From Paraburkholderia phosphatilytica (GTDB lineage: Bacteria; Pseudomonadota; Gammaproteobacteria; Burkholderiales; Burkholderiaceae): 46,116 bases of DNA. Position numbers and translations under genes: made by a program. The stretch's first letter is position 1. Every line of letters begins with the position of its first letter. The DNA is taken from NCBI RefSeq assembly GCF_003443895.1, contig NZ_QQOA01000050.1, positions 1-46,116 of the forward strand. Direction: 5' to 3'. Below the pieces are notes generated by a model. It did not search any database and was not told the DNA's origin. It saw nothing but the letters and a program-made list of their open reading frames with translations. Below, piece by piece: positions 26,201 to 35,229 of this stretch.

Positions 26201-26899
26201 ATGAAATCGACAGAACCCAAGCGGCTGTATCAGGCCGTCGCCGCGCAGATTCTCGCGCTGATCCGTCAGGGCGAATTCCCGACCGGTGCGCGCCTGCCGC
26301 CGGAGCGCGAACTCGCGCAACGCCTCGGCGTGTCGCGGCCTTCATTGCGCGAAGCGCTGATTGCGCTGGAGATCGGCGGGCGGGTGGAAATCCGCATGGG
26401 CTCGGGCGTCTACGTTCGCGACGACGGCACAGGCAGCGACAACGACACCGAGCTCGCCGCGCTGGGCGAAAGCCCGTCCGAACTGATGCAGGCGCGCGCG
26501 GCAATCGAAGGCGCGCTGATCGTGATGGCCGCCGCGCGCATGACGGGCGCGACGCTCGACAAGCTGCAGCGCTGCGTCGAACGCATGGGGCGGCTCGCCG
26601 CGGCCGGCAAGTCGCCGGTCGATGCGGACCGCCAGTTCCATCTGCTGATCGCGGAGACCGCGGGTAATTCGGTGCTGACCCGCTTCGTCGGCGAGTTGTA
26701 CGACAGCCGGCACGATCCGATCGCGACCGCGATGCGCGGTCACACGGAGGGCCCGGAGACGTGGTCCGCGGCCGTGCGTGAGCATACGGAAGTGGTCAAG
26801 GCGCTGCAGGCCGCCGACCCGATCGCCGCGCAGACCGCGATTCGCGCGCATCTGATGGCGTCCGAAGAACGCTGGATCAGCGGCGCGCTCAAGCAATAG
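26201..26899 (+). CDS. GntR-family regulator, FadR/FCD subfamily
   Basis: 232 residues from ATG 26201 (MKSTEPKRLYQ). Winged helix-turn-helix at 8-75: YQAVAAQILALIRQGEFPTG, then LPPERELAQRLGVSRPSLRE and ALIALEIGGRVEIRMGSGVYV. The FCD ligand-binding domain (about 95-220) has ARAAIEGALI, DADRQFHLLIAETAGN and REHTEVVKALQAAD, with the Asp and His residues that bind a metal and a sugar acid in this family. Divergent from the dehydrogenase-dehydratase operon with two matching operators between them, so it is most likely a repressor released by a hexonate or its product. It ends in a short 14-base duplication. Confidence 0.9.
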   Translation: MKSTEPKRLYQAVAAQILALIRQGEFPTGARLPPERELAQRLGVSRPSLREALIALEIGGRVEIRMGSGVYVRDDGTGSDNDTELAALGESPSELMQARAAIEGALIVMAAARMTGATLDKLQRCVERMGRLAAAGKSPVDADRQFHLLIAETAGNSVLTRFVGELYDSRHDPIATAMRGHTEGPETWSAAVREHTEVVKALQAADPIAAQTAIRAHLMASEERWISGALKQ

Positions 26900-26919
26900 C
26901 GCTCAAGCAATAGCGCTCA
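26885..26919 (+). repeat. 14-base tandem duplication at the end of the GntR gene
   Basis: GCGCTCAAGCAATA occurs twice in a row and a half copy follows. The first copy contains the end of the coding sequence and its TAG stop; the second repeats the same stop downstream. It is a simple slippage product with no clear role, though it gives a second in-phase-like stop region before the convergent acetate kinase gene. Confidence 0.8.
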
Positions 26920-26930
26920 TGTGATCGTGC

Positions 26931-28106
26931 TCATGCAATCGTGTTAAGCAGCCCGCGGCAGATCATCGCGATCTGCCGTTCTTCTTCGCTCACGAGCACG
27001 CGCACCCGGCCGGCGGGATCATCGAGCCCGATGCCGCAGAACGCGAGGCCATCGCACACCGCGCGACGCACCTCTAGACTGTGCTCGCCGATACCGCCCG
27101 TGAACACCAGCAGATCGATGCCACCCAGCAGCGCCGCATAGCCCCCGATCGTCTTGCGCACCGCGGTCGTATAGGCGTTGATCGCGAGCGCGGCGTCGGC
27201 ATCCCCTGCCCCCGCGCGCTTGACCAGCGCGCGCATGTCGCTTTCGCCGCCCGAGTAACCCGCCAGGCCGCTCTCATGATTCAGCAGCGTTTCAAGCGCA
27301 TCCGCGTCGAGACGTTCGGTGCGCATCAGATGCAGCAGCACGCCGGGATCGAGATCGCCGCTGCGCGTCCCCATCGGCACGCCGCCGGTCGGCGTCATGC
27401 CCATCGACGTATCCACCGACAGCCCATCGCGCACCGCGCACACGCTCGACCCATTGCCGAGATGCGCGAACACCGCGCGCGCCGGCATCGGATGACCTAA
27501 GCGCCGCACGATCGATTCGTACGACAGCCCGTGAAAACCGTAGCGAATCACGCCCGCCTCCGCGTAACGCTTCGGCAGCGGCAGATGCGAAGCCTGCGGC
27601 GGCAGCGTTTCGTGAAAGGCCGTATCGAAGCAGACCGCCTGGCGCGCGCCGGCGAAACGGCGCGTCGCCTCGTCGATCAACGCGAGCGCCGGCGGAATGT
27701 GCAGCGGCGCGAAATGCACCGCCGCTTCGAGCTGTTCGCGCACGGCATCGGTCAGCAGCTGATGCCGGCGCAGATGCGGTCCGCCGTGCACGAGCCGATG
27801 ACCGACCATCGCAGGCGATGCCCAGTCGTGTTCCTTCAGCGCATCCGCGAAACGCTGCAACGCATCCGTCTGCGATTCGAAGATACCGTCGTCGTGCAGG
27901 TCGATCGTGCCGTCGGCGGAATGCATCGTGAAGCTGCCGCTATCGTGACCGATGCCGTCCGCGCTGCCTTCCAGCAGCAACGGCAGGTCGTCGCTCGCGG
28001 TGTCGTACAGCGCGAACTTCAGCGACGACGAACCGCTGTTCAACGCCAGCACGGTACGGCGCGAGGAAGTCGAACCCGCGGAGCCCGCCGAAGACACCGC
28101 GCTCAT
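26931..28106 (-). CDS. ackA: Acetate kinase
   Basis: 391 residues from ATG 28106, whose A is shared with the TGA of the phosphoketolase gene (ATGA); ATG 28115 is an alternative. It converts acetyl phosphate and ADP to acetate and ATP. Motifs: VLALNSGSSSLKFALY at the N-terminus (phosphate-binding), VGHRLVHGG, AVCFDTAFHETLP, RYGFHGLSYESIVRRL with the catalytic Arg and His, AHLGNGSSVCAV, GLSVDTSMGMTPTGGVPMGTRSGD split over the classical signature, and LVFTGGIGEHSLEVRR. It is directly coupled to phosphoketolase, so acetyl phosphate made by that enzyme is turned into ATP at once. No phosphotransacetylase gene is present nearby. Confidence 0.95.
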   Translation of the reverse strand: MSAVSSAGSAGSTSSRRTVLALNSGSSSLKFALYDTASDDLPLLLEGSADGIGHDSGSFTMHSADGTIDLHDDGIFESQTDALQRFADALKEHDWASPAMVGHRLVHGGPHLRRHQLLTDAVREQLEAAVHFAPLHIPPALALIDEATRRFAGARQAVCFDTAFHETLPPQASHLPLPKRYAEAGVIRYGFHGLSYESIVRRLGHPMPARAVFAHLGNGSSVCAVRDGLSVDTSMGMTPTGGVPMGTRSGDLDPGVLLHLMRTERLDADALETLLNHESGLAGYSGGESDMRALVKRAGAGDADAALAINAYTTAVRKTIGGYAALLGGIDLLVFTGGIGEHSLEVRRAVCDGLAFCGIGLDDPAGRVRVLVSEEERQIAMICRGLLNTIA

Positions 28107-30484
28107 GATTGCCATGTCCAGCCGCGGATCGCTTGCTGATCGATGCCCTCGCTGTGCGCGTACGCGAGATGCTCGATGATCTGGCCGCGCAGCCATTCCT
28201 TCGTGTGATCGCCGACGCCGCGCAGCTTCGGCACGCGGTCGATCGCATCGATCGCGAGCGAGAAGCGGTCCACCTGGTTGATGATCGCGAGCTCGAGCGG
28301 CGTATTGATGTTGCCCTTCTCGTGATAGCCATGCACGTGCATGTTCTCGTGATTCGCGCGGCGATACGTGAGCTTGTGCACGAGCGACGCATACGAGTGG
28401 AAGTTGAAGATCACCGGCTTGTCATGCGTGAAGAGGGAATCGAAATCTCGGTCCGACAGCCCATGCGGATGATCGCGATCCGGCATCAGCCGGAACAGAT
28501 CGACCACGTTGACGAAGCGGATCTTCAGCGCGGGGAAGTGGTGCTTCAGGATTTCGACGGCGGCCAGCGCCTCCATCGTCGCGATGTCGCCAGCGCTTGC
28601 GATCACGACGTCGGGCTCCGCGCCCTGATCGGTCGACGCCCAGTCCCAGATGCCGATGCCTTTCGTGCAATGGGTCACGGCCGCGTCCACGTCGAGGTAT
28701 TGCAGATGCGGCTGCTTGTCCGACACGATCACGTTCACGTAGTCGCGCGAACGCAGGCAATGATCGGCCACGCTCAGCAGGCAGTTCGCATCGGGCGGCA
28801 GATAGATGCGCACCACGTCCGGGCTCTTGTTCGTCACCACATCGAGAAAGCCCGGGTCCTGATGCGTGAAGCCGTTGTGATCCTGTCGCCACACCAGCGA
28901 CGTGATCAGCAGGTTCAGCGACGGCACCGGCGCGCGCCAGTCGAGATCGCGCTTCGATTTCTCCAGCCACTTCGCGTGCTGGTTGAACATCGAGTCGATC
29001 ACGTGCACGAACGCTTCATACGTCGCGAAGAAACCGTGACGCCCGGTCAGCAGATAGCCTTCGAGCCAGCCTTCCAGCGTGTGCTCGCTGAGCATTTCCA
29101 TCACGCGGCCATCCGGCGCGAGCGCGCCGCCGTCTGCGTCGCTGGGCTCGTATTGCGCAAGCCATGTCTTGCCCGACGCTTCGTAGATCGCCGTGAGTTT
29201 GTTGCTCGCGGTTTCGTCGGGACCGAACACGCGGAAGTTGTGCATGTTCTGCCGCATCACCTCGCGCAGGAACTGGCCGAGCGCTTCGGTCGGCGACGAG
29301 TATTCGGCGGCAGGCTTGCGCGTCTCCACGCCGAACGCGCGAAAGTCCGGCATTTCGAGCGCGCGGCACAGCACGCCGCCGTTCGCATGCGGATTCGCGC
29401 TGATGCGCCGCGTGCCTTCCGGCGCCAGTGCGCGCAGTTCGGGAATCAGCACGCCTTCCTCGTCGAACAGCGTGTCGGGCTCGTAGCTGCGCAGCCAGCT
29501 TTCGACGAGCGCGAGGCTCTTTTTGTCCGTCGACGGATCGGCAATCGGCACCTGATGCGCGCGCCAGCTCCCTTCCACCTGGTGGCCATGCACTTCGCGC
29601 GGCCCCGTCCAGCCCTTCGGCGTGCGCAGCACGATCATCGGCCAGCGCGGGCGTGTCGTATCGCCCGTCTCGCGCGCGTGGCGCTGGATCGCGCGGATTT
29701 CGTCGAGACAGCGGTCGAGCGTCTCCGCCATCTTCCGATGCATCGTTTCCGGCTCGTCGCCTTCGACGAAGTACGGGCGATGGCCATAACCCGTCAGCAG
29801 CGCTTCGAGCTCTTCATGCGGGATGCGCGCGAGAATCGTCGGATTCGCGATCTTGTAGCCGTTCAGATGCAGCACCGGCAGTACCGCGCCATCGCGAACC
29901 GGGTTCAGGAATTTGTTCGAATGCCACGACGTGGCAAGCGGTCCCGTCTCCGCTTCTCCATCGCCGATCATCACGACGACGGTCAGGTCGGGGTTGTCGA
30001 ACGCCGCGCCATAACCGTGCGACAGGCTGTAACCGAGTTCGCCGCCCTCGTGGATCGAGCCGGGCGTTTCCGGCGTGCAGTGCGAACCGATACCGCCCGG
30101 AAACGAGAAGCGCCGGAAGAAGCGCCGCATGCCGTCCACGCTCTGTGCGCAGTCCGGATACACCTCGGAATAATGGCCGGACAGATAGCAGTGCGCGAGC
30201 GAAGCCGGCGCGCCATGCCCAGGACCTGCGAGGTAGATCATGTCGAGATCGCGCGCCTTGATCGCGCGGTTCAGATGCACGAGCAGGAAGTTCTGGCCCG
30301 GATCGGAACCCCAATGGCCGAGCAGGCGGTTCTTCAGATGCCCAGGCTGCAGCGGCTCGCGCAGCAGCGGGTTATCGCGCAGGTAGATCATCGCGGCGGC
30401 CATGTAGTTGCTGGCGCGCCAGTAGCGGTCCATGTCGCGGAGAACGTCGGACGTCAGGGCGGTGTCGCTGGTCACTTCGGCCAT
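28103..30484 (-). CDS. xfp: Xylulose 5-phosphate/fructose 6-phosphate phosphoketolase
   Basis: 793 residues from ATG 30484 with GGAG seven bases upstream. A thiamine diphosphate enzyme that splits xylulose 5-phosphate (or fructose 6-phosphate) with phosphate to acetyl phosphate plus glyceraldehyde 3-phosphate (or erythrose 4-phosphate). Motifs: LGHWGSDPGQNFL, YLAGPGHGAPA, EGGELGYSLSHGYGAAFDNP, and GDGEAETGPLATSWHSNKFL, the diphosphate-binding block; later SLVWRQDHNGFTHQDPGFLD and the closing WLRGQIIEHLAYA. Length fits the family (about 790-825). Coupled by ATGA to ackA. With zwf and the glycogen enzymes in the same window it allows a carbon-saving bypass, useful under poor oxygen. Confidence 0.95.
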   Translation of the reverse strand: MAEVTSDTALTSDVLRDMDRYWRASNYMAAAMIYLRDNPLLREPLQPGHLKNRLLGHWGSDPGQNFLLVHLNRAIKARDLDMIYLAGPGHGAPASLAHCYLSGHYSEVYPDCAQSVDGMRRFFRRFSFPGGIGSHCTPETPGSIHEGGELGYSLSHGYGAAFDNPDLTVVVMIGDGEAETGPLATSWHSNKFLNPVRDGAVLPVLHLNGYKIANPTILARIPHEELEALLTGYGHRPYFVEGDEPETMHRKMAETLDRCLDEIRAIQRHARETGDTTRPRWPMIVLRTPKGWTGPREVHGHQVEGSWRAHQVPIADPSTDKKSLALVESWLRSYEPDTLFDEEGVLIPELRALAPEGTRRISANPHANGGVLCRALEMPDFRAFGVETRKPAAEYSSPTEALGQFLREVMRQNMHNFRVFGPDETASNKLTAIYEASGKTWLAQYEPSDADGGALAPDGRVMEMLSEHTLEGWLEGYLLTGRHGFFATYEAFVHVIDSMFNQHAKWLEKSKRDLDWRAPVPSLNLLITSLVWRQDHNGFTHQDPGFLDVVTNKSPDVVRIYLPPDANCLLSVADHCLRSRDYVNVIVSDKQPHLQYLDVDAAVTHCTKGIGIWDWASTDQGAEPDVVIASAGDIATMEALAAVEILKHHFPALKIRFVNVVDLFRLMPDRDHPHGLSDRDFDSLFTHDKPVIFNFHSYASLVHKLTYRRANHENMHVHGYHEKGNINTPLELAIINQVDRFSLAIDAIDRVPKLRGVGDHTKEWLRGQIIEHLAYAHSEGIDQQAIRGWTWQS

Positions 30485-30867
30485 CTCGCTGCTCCTTATC
30501 GATTCGAACCGCACGCATGCCGTTAAGGGTTGCGCCGCGGCGCGGTTCACCGCAGTGTTGACATGTCGCTCTCGACTGCGAACATGCTATTTCCTTCGTT
30601 CGATCATCGCTTTGACGCAAGTCATTGCGGTGACATATGCGCCGCTCCGCGCCCGCGAAGCGGCTTCACGATTGCGTTCGCCGCAAGCACATCGCGTTCC
30701 GCGCGACCCGCTGCCGTCGGCGGCCCATAGCAAAAAAGCCGGTGATCGGGCGCGATCTTTCGCGCAACGGTATGGCATGTGCTGCATAGAAGGTATCGAT
30801 GCATAGCGATGAAGCTCCGCGCGGCGGACCGAGCGTCACGCCGGACCGCGGAACGGGGAGAACGGTC
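30485..30867. other. Divergent region between phosphoketolase and a small gene
   Basis: About 380 bases without a supported gene. At 30612-30625 it holds TTGAC-GCAA-GTCAT, resembling an FNR/ANR site (TTGAT-N4-ATCAA) with three mismatches, 128 bases ahead of the phosphoketolase start. No clear sigma-70 promoter is seen. The remainder is GC-rich and featureless. Confidence 0.35.
30612..30625 (-). promoter_or_regulatory. Possible FNR/ANR-type site upstream of xfp
   Basis: TTGAC-N4-GTCAT is an interrupted near-palindrome, eleven of fourteen positions counting the free spacer fit TTGAT-N4-ATCAA. Phosphoketolase and acetate kinase genes of Burkholderia are known to be raised at low oxygen, which makes an oxygen-sensing regulator plausible, but the match is imperfect and no matching promoter core was identified. 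Confidence 0.25.
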
Positions 30868-31158
30868 ATGGAAAAGATGCATTTTCAGGTGAATGTCTGC
30901 GGTGGCGACTTCGATCATGTCGCCCGATGTTTCGAGCAATGGCGGCACGAACCGCTGGTCTACCGGTCCAGCGAGACCATGTTTCGCGACCGCCGCGAGG
31001 TGCGCAAGCTGACGGACGAGACCTTCGACGACGCCGAAGCGGCACGGCACGCGCTGGAAGAGCGCTGCCGTCCGTCGGACGATTTCGCGCTAGCCGCCGA
31101 AGTGGACGACGGTAGCCGCGACCTGTGGCTCGTGATGGCGGCGTATCGGGAAGGCTGA
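30868..31158 (+). CDS. Hypothetical small acidic protein
   Basis: 96 residues from ATG 30868 (MEKMHFQVNVCGGD), chosen because GGGGAG lies eight bases upstream; a longer start at 30799 lacks support. It opens with a beta strand, continues with DFDHVARCFEQWRHEP, a helical acidic middle (DETFDDAEAARHALEERC) and ends in a hydrophobic strand (LWLVMAAYREG). Two cysteines are widely spaced. No signal peptide and no family recognised. It is divergent from the phosphoketolase operon and might share its regulation. Confidence 0.6.
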   Translation: MEKMHFQVNVCGGDFDHVARCFEQWRHEPLVYRSSETMFRDRREVRKLTDETFDDAEAARHALEERCRPSDDFALAAEVDDGSRDLWLVMAAYREG

Positions 31159-31257
31159 TGGTGCTGCCTAGGCGCGCGGCCGCGGCGTTCCGCGCGAACG
31201 CCCGCGCACCCGCGCTCACGGCGCACTTCGCTGTGTACGTCGCGCTTTGTACGTCAT

Positions 31258-31827
31258 TCACGCGGCGTGAAGCCAGTGCTCGGGGACGGGTCCCGCCGCC
31301 CCGTGCACCGGGTCACTCGCCGGAAACGGCAGGGCTTCCATCTGCTGCACCTCTGCGGGCGTCAGCGCGTCGCGCCGGATGTCCCATTGCTGCCCTTCCG
31401 GATACCCGCCCACCACGCGAAAACGCCCCGTGAACGACTGCAGGCAATGTCCGGTGCCCGCCGGCAACAATACGACGTCGCCAGCATGGAGATGCACGAC
31501 GCGCCCGCCTGGGCCGCCCAGGATGACCTCCGCCGAACCGGACACGACGCCGAGCACTTCATGTGCCGTCGAATGAAAGTGGTGATAGTCGAAGATGCCG
31601 TCGCGCCATTGCACCGGCCAGCGGTTGCGCTCGAACATCGCCTCGAAGCCGTCGATCAGCCGTTCGTCGTCGCCTTGCAGCACGTTGCGATACAGCACGA
31701 CCGGTAGCTTGCGGTTGTTCGGCACCCAGTCGGACGGCGGCAGCATGAAGACCTCGTTGCCGTGTTTGTCCGCATTCATTGCACTGCCCGCGCCGTGTGC
31801 GGATTTTCCTGTTGCAGGTTCGCGCAT
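31258..31827 (-). CDS. Cupin-domain protein
   Basis: 189 residues from ATG 31827, preceded by GGGGGA six bases upstream; ATG 31779 is a possible later start. A single cupin barrel sits at about 75-145: YHHFHSTAHEVLGVVSGSAEVILG gives the first motif with His and Glu metal ligands, and HAGDVVLLPAGTGHCLQS gives the second motif with the last His. The flanks carry RLIDGFEAMFERNRWPVQW, a pattern common in the YjlB-like cupin group. Metal-binding enzyme or sensor in the cytosol; no reaction can be assigned. Divergent from kup with 149 bases between. Confidence 0.8.
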   Translation of the reverse strand: MREPATGKSAHGAGSAMNADKHGNEVFMLPPSDWVPNNRKLPVVLYRNVLQGDDERLIDGFEAMFERNRWPVQWRDGIFDYHHFHSTAHEVLGVVSGSAEVILGGPGGRVVHLHAGDVVLLPAGTGHCLQSFTGRFRVVGGYPEGQQWDIRRDALTPAEVQQMEALPFPASDPVHGAAGPVPEHWLHAA

Positions 31828-31976
31828 CGCGTTTCCCCCGTGGTGTCCGTGACATTCAATGGTCCGCATAAAGCGCGCCCGACGTTCGTGTCCGCGCCCG
31901 TGCGCGCCGACATCTCCATCGCGAGGTATGCACTTTGCTTGAACACCGTCGTCGCAGTTCATGGAGGCTCGTACGG

Positions 31977-33983
31977 ATGAAGTCGAACAGCCCGACCACC
32001 CCGGCACCGGGCCGTTACCGGCAGCACACGGGAAACGAACGCCACGACAGCGGCCGCGCCGAACAGTTGCGCGACGATGCTGACCGCGACCCGCAGCAGG
32101 ACCAGGGAGGACGCAGCAAGGCGTTGCCTGGACTGATGCTCGGCGCGCTCGGCGTCGTATTCGGCGACATCGGCACCAGCCCGATCTACGCATTGCGGCA
32201 AGGCGTGGTGGATGCCGGCTCGGTGGACGTGACGACCGTGATGGGCGTGCTGTCGATGATCGTGTGGGCCGTCGTGATCGTCGTGATGGGCAAGTACGTC
32301 TGCTACGTGATGCGCGCCGACAACGAGGGCGAAGGCGGCATCGTCGCGCTGACGGCGCTGGTGCGCTCCGGCTACGAGAAGGACGGCCAGTCGGTGCCGC
32401 GCCTGCTGCTGATGGCGGGGCTCTTCGGCGCCGCGATGTTCTACGGCGATTCGATGGTCACGCCGGCGGTGTCGGTGCTGTCCGCCGTCGAGGGCCTGAG
32501 CCAGATCAGCACGAAGTTCGATCCGTTCGTCGTGCCCGCCGCGGCCACCATCCTGATCGGGCTGTTCCTGTTCCAGCGGCGCGGCACCGCGGTGGTGGGC
32601 CGCGCGTTCGGGCCGGTGATGCTGCTGTGGTTCGTCTACCTCGCCGCAATCGGGCTCTATCGGATCGTGCAGCATCCGGAAGTGCTGCGCGCGCTGTCGC
32701 CCGCGTGGGCTTTCGCGCTTGCGCAGCACCACACATCGCTTGCGTTCATCGTGCTCGGCGCCGTGATCCTGTCGCTGACGGGCGCCGAAGCGCTGTACGC
32801 CGACATCGGCCACTTCGGGCGCCGCGCGATCCGTCTCGCGTGGCTGTGCGTCGTGTTTCCGTCGATCGTCGTCGGGTACTTCGGGCAGGCGGCCACGCTG
32901 CTGTATCAGCCGGGATCGTCGCAGCAACCGTTCTTCCTGGCGGCGCCGTCATGGGCGCTGATACCGACCGTCATCATCGCGCTGCTCGCAACGGTAATCG
33001 CGTCGCAGGCGGTGATTTCCGGCGCGTTTTCGATGACGAGCCAGGCGATCGAGCTCGGCTTTCTGCCGCGGCTGCGTGTGGTTGAAACGTCGAAAGCGCA
33101 GCGCGGCCAGGTGTATGTGCCCGCCGTCAACGCAGTGCTGTTCGCGGCAGTGCTGTTCCTCGTGCTGACGTTCCGCAGTTCGGACCGGCTGACGTCCGCG
33201 TACGGCATCGCGGTGGGCCTCACGATGCTGATCACGACCGTGCAGATGGTGAGTCTGTCGCGGCATATCTGGGGCTGGTCGTGGCTCGCGGTGGCTGCGC
33301 TCAGCGTGCCGCTGATTGCGATCGACGCGATGCTGGTCGCCGCGAATTCGCTGAAGATTCCGCAGGGCGGCTGGTTTCCGGTCGCCGTCGGCATCGTGCT
33401 GTTCGTGCTGATGGCCACGTGGAATCGCGGCCGCGAACTGGCCGCGTTGCGCGCATCGCGCGCGCAGCCGCTCGATGCGTTCCTGCGCGAGACGCTGCAT
33501 GGCGACGAGCCCCCTGCGCGCGTGCCGGGCACCGCTGTGTATCCGGGCAACATGTCGGGTATGACGCCGTCCGCGCTACGCTGCAACGTGCGCCACAACC
33601 GCGTGCTGCACGAGACGTCGATCTTCTTCGCGAACCGCTCGGAATCGGCACCACGCGTCGACGATCACACGCGTATCGAAGTGCGCGATCTCGGCGAAGG
33701 CTGTTACGAGATCGTGTCGCGGCACGGCTTCGTCGAGCGGCCGAACCTGCCGCGGCTGCTCGCGATGCTCGAAGGCCATCTCGGCGACTGGCGCTTCGAT
33801 CCGGACCACACCACCTTCTTCCTGCCGCGCGACGAGGTGATGCGCGGCGGCTCGCACGGCCGCATGCCGCGCTGGCGCGAGGCGCTGTTCGGCGAGATGT
33901 CGTTCCATTCGACCTCGAGCGCGGAGTACTACGGACTCGGCGGCGACGACGTCGTGGAACTGGGCGTGCAGGTCGTGTTGTAG
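31977..33983 (+). CDS. kup: Kup potassium transporter
   Basis: 668 residues from ATG 31977, with GGAGG nine bases upstream. Low-affinity potassium uptake driven by protons. After an unusual hydrophilic N-terminus of about 50 residues (rich in Asp, Arg, Gln and Gly) the family signature GVVFGDIGTSPIYALRQ follows at 59-75, then EGEGGIVALTALV, LFGAAMFYGDSMVTPAVSVLSA, TGAEALYADIGHFGRRAIR, YFGQAATLL and SQAVISGAFSMTSQAIELG, spread over about twelve membrane helices. The C-terminal 170 residues are soluble. Many Burkholderiaceae have more than one kup copy; the long N-terminal tail may mark this paralogue. Confidence 0.95.
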   Translation: MKSNSPTTPAPGRYRQHTGNERHDSGRAEQLRDDADRDPQQDQGGRSKALPGLMLGALGVVFGDIGTSPIYALRQGVVDAGSVDVTTVMGVLSMIVWAVVIVVMGKYVCYVMRADNEGEGGIVALTALVRSGYEKDGQSVPRLLLMAGLFGAAMFYGDSMVTPAVSVLSAVEGLSQISTKFDPFVVPAAATILIGLFLFQRRGTAVVGRAFGPVMLLWFVYLAAIGLYRIVQHPEVLRALSPAWAFALAQHHTSLAFIVLGAVILSLTGAEALYADIGHFGRRAIRLAWLCVVFPSIVVGYFGQAATLLYQPGSSQQPFFLAAPSWALIPTVIIALLATVIASQAVISGAFSMTSQAIELGFLPRLRVVETSKAQRGQVYVPAVNAVLFAAVLFLVLTFRSSDRLTSAYGIAVGLTMLITTVQMVSLSRHIWGWSWLAVAALSVPLIAIDAMLVAANSLKIPQGGWFPVAVGIVLFVLMATWNRGRELAALRASRAQPLDAFLRETLHGDEPPARVPGTAVYPGNMSGMTPSALRCNVRHNRVLHETSIFFANRSESAPRVDDHTRIEVRDLGEGCYEIVSRHGFVERPNLPRLLAMLEGHLGDWRFDPDHTTFFLPRDEVMRGGSHGRMPRWREALFGEMSFHSTSSAEYYGLGGDDVVELGVQVVL

Positions 33984-34002
33984 GACGGGCTGCGACAGAT
34001 GG

Positions 34003-34221
34003 TCACGGTTTGCGCTGCTGCGAATGACGCCCGCCGCCGCCCGGTGGCTCGGGTTGCGAGCCGGTGCCGTACGGCACTTCCGCAGTCTGCTCGGGATGCA
34101 CGTTCGAGCGCGGTGGATTGCTTTCCTTCGCGACGCGCGACTGCCCGTCGGGCATCGCGTGACGTTCCTCGGGCGTGCGCTCCTTCAGCGGCGCGTGCTT
34201 GCTGGTTTCGTTATCCGGCAT
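34003..34221 (-). CDS. Small hydrophilic disordered protein
   Basis: 72 residues from ATG 34221, which has AGGAG six bases upstream, so this short form is favoured over a longer open frame. The sequence is almost free of hydrophobic residues: MPDNETSKHAPLKERTPEER, then HAMPDGQSRVAKESNPPRSN and a Pro/Gly/Gln-rich end. It should be intrinsically disordered and heat-stable, like small stress proteins of Burkholderia. No family recognised. Convergent with kup, only 19 bases from its stop. Confidence 0.6.
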   Translation of the reverse strand: MPDNETSKHAPLKERTPEERHAMPDGQSRVAKESNPPRSNVHPEQTAEVPYGTGSQPEPPGGGGRHSQQRKP

Positions 34222-34508
34222 GGCAATCTCCTGACAAGTTGCAATCGACACGCTTCTGCCGGCAGCAAGGATCGGGCCGCGTGGCTGACGAATTTCGTTC
34301 GCCGCCGAACCAACGCCACCGATTTGCGCGATCATGCTGTACCGACGAGCGTCTTCGCCCGCCGGACGCATAGCGCATCTTCAGCAGTGGTTGGTCCCGC
34401 TAGCGTTCCCATCGCAGTTCGCAAGCGCAGTTCATAACCGCAGTTCATAACATCAGCCGGGCCTGTTCGGGCCTCTCCCTTCGGTCAATCACATCACAGG
34501 AAGGCACC

Positions 34509-35165
34509 ATGTCACTTCGAATCAACGACGTCGCGCCCAATTTCACCGCGCGCACCACGCAAGGCACCATCGATTTCCACACCTGGATCGGCGATCAATG
34601 GGCCATCCTGTTCTCGCATCCCAAAGATTTCACGCCCGTCTGCACGACCGAGCTCGGCTACATGGCGAAGATCGAGCCGGAATTCACGAAGCGCAACGCG
34701 AAGCTGATCGGCCTCTCGGTGGACCCGGTGGAAGACCACGCGCGCTGGGCGGCCGACATCGAGGAAACCCAGGGCGCCGCAGTCAAATATCCGATGATCG
34801 GCGACACCGATCTCGCGGTCGCGAAGCTCTACAACATGCTCCCCGCCGAGGCCGGTGACACGAGCGAAGGACGCACCGCCGCCACCAACGCCACCGTGCG
34901 CTCGGTGTTCATCATCGGTCCCGACAAGCAGATCAAGCTGATGCTGACCTACCCGATGACCACCGGCCGCAACTTCGACGAAATCCTGCGCGTGCTCGAT
35001 TCGATGCAGCTGACCGCGAAGCATAAGGTCGCGACGCCGGTCAACTGGAAGCAAGGCGACGACGTGATCATCACGGGCGCGGTGAGCAACGACGAAGCCG
35101 ACAAGCTGTTCCCCGGCTTCAAGACCATCAAGCCGTATCTGCGCACCACGAAGCAACCGGGCTGA
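34509..35165 (+). CDS. 1-Cys peroxiredoxin (Prx6 type)
   Basis: 218 residues from ATG 34509 with AGGAAGG just upstream. Reduces hydrogen peroxide and organic or lipid hydroperoxides. The peroxidatic Cys45 lies in HPKDFTPVCTTELG; it is the only cysteine in the chain, so there is no resolving cysteine and this is a 1-Cys enzyme. The Prx6 C-terminal domain is present (LQLTAKHKVATPVNWKQGDDVII and FPGFKTIKPYLRTTKQP). Cytosolic. It is followed in the same direction by a persulfide dioxygenase-rhodanese gene, with a strong hairpin between. Confidence 0.95.
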   Translation: MSLRINDVAPNFTARTTQGTIDFHTWIGDQWAILFSHPKDFTPVCTTELGYMAKIEPEFTKRNAKLIGLSVDPVEDHARWAADIEETQGAAVKYPMIGDTDLAVAKLYNMLPAEAGDTSEGRTAATNATVRSVFIIGPDKQIKLMLTYPMTTGRNFDEILRVLDSMQLTAKHKVATPVNWKQGDDVIITGAVSNDEADKLFPGFKTIKPYLRTTKQPG

Positions 35166-35176
35166 CATACAGGAAA

Positions 35177-35202
35177 CGCGGCGGCCCGCAAGGACCGCCG
35201 CG
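35177..35202 (+). terminator. Hairpin with GCAA tetraloop
   Basis: CGCGGCGG and CCGCCGCG pair perfectly over eight bases, with two more pairs past one C-A mismatch, closing on the tetraloop GCAA. It starts 11 bases after the peroxiredoxin stop and ends 27 bases before the next start. There is no T-run, so it may protect or partly terminate the peroxiredoxin message. Confidence 0.55.
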
Positions 35203-35229
35203 CACGCGCGCTACAACAAGAGGTCCGCG

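Noticed and set aside
28109..30526. 805-codon plus-strand frame opposite phosphoketolase
   Set aside because: Antisense shadow of a highly conserved enzyme gene.
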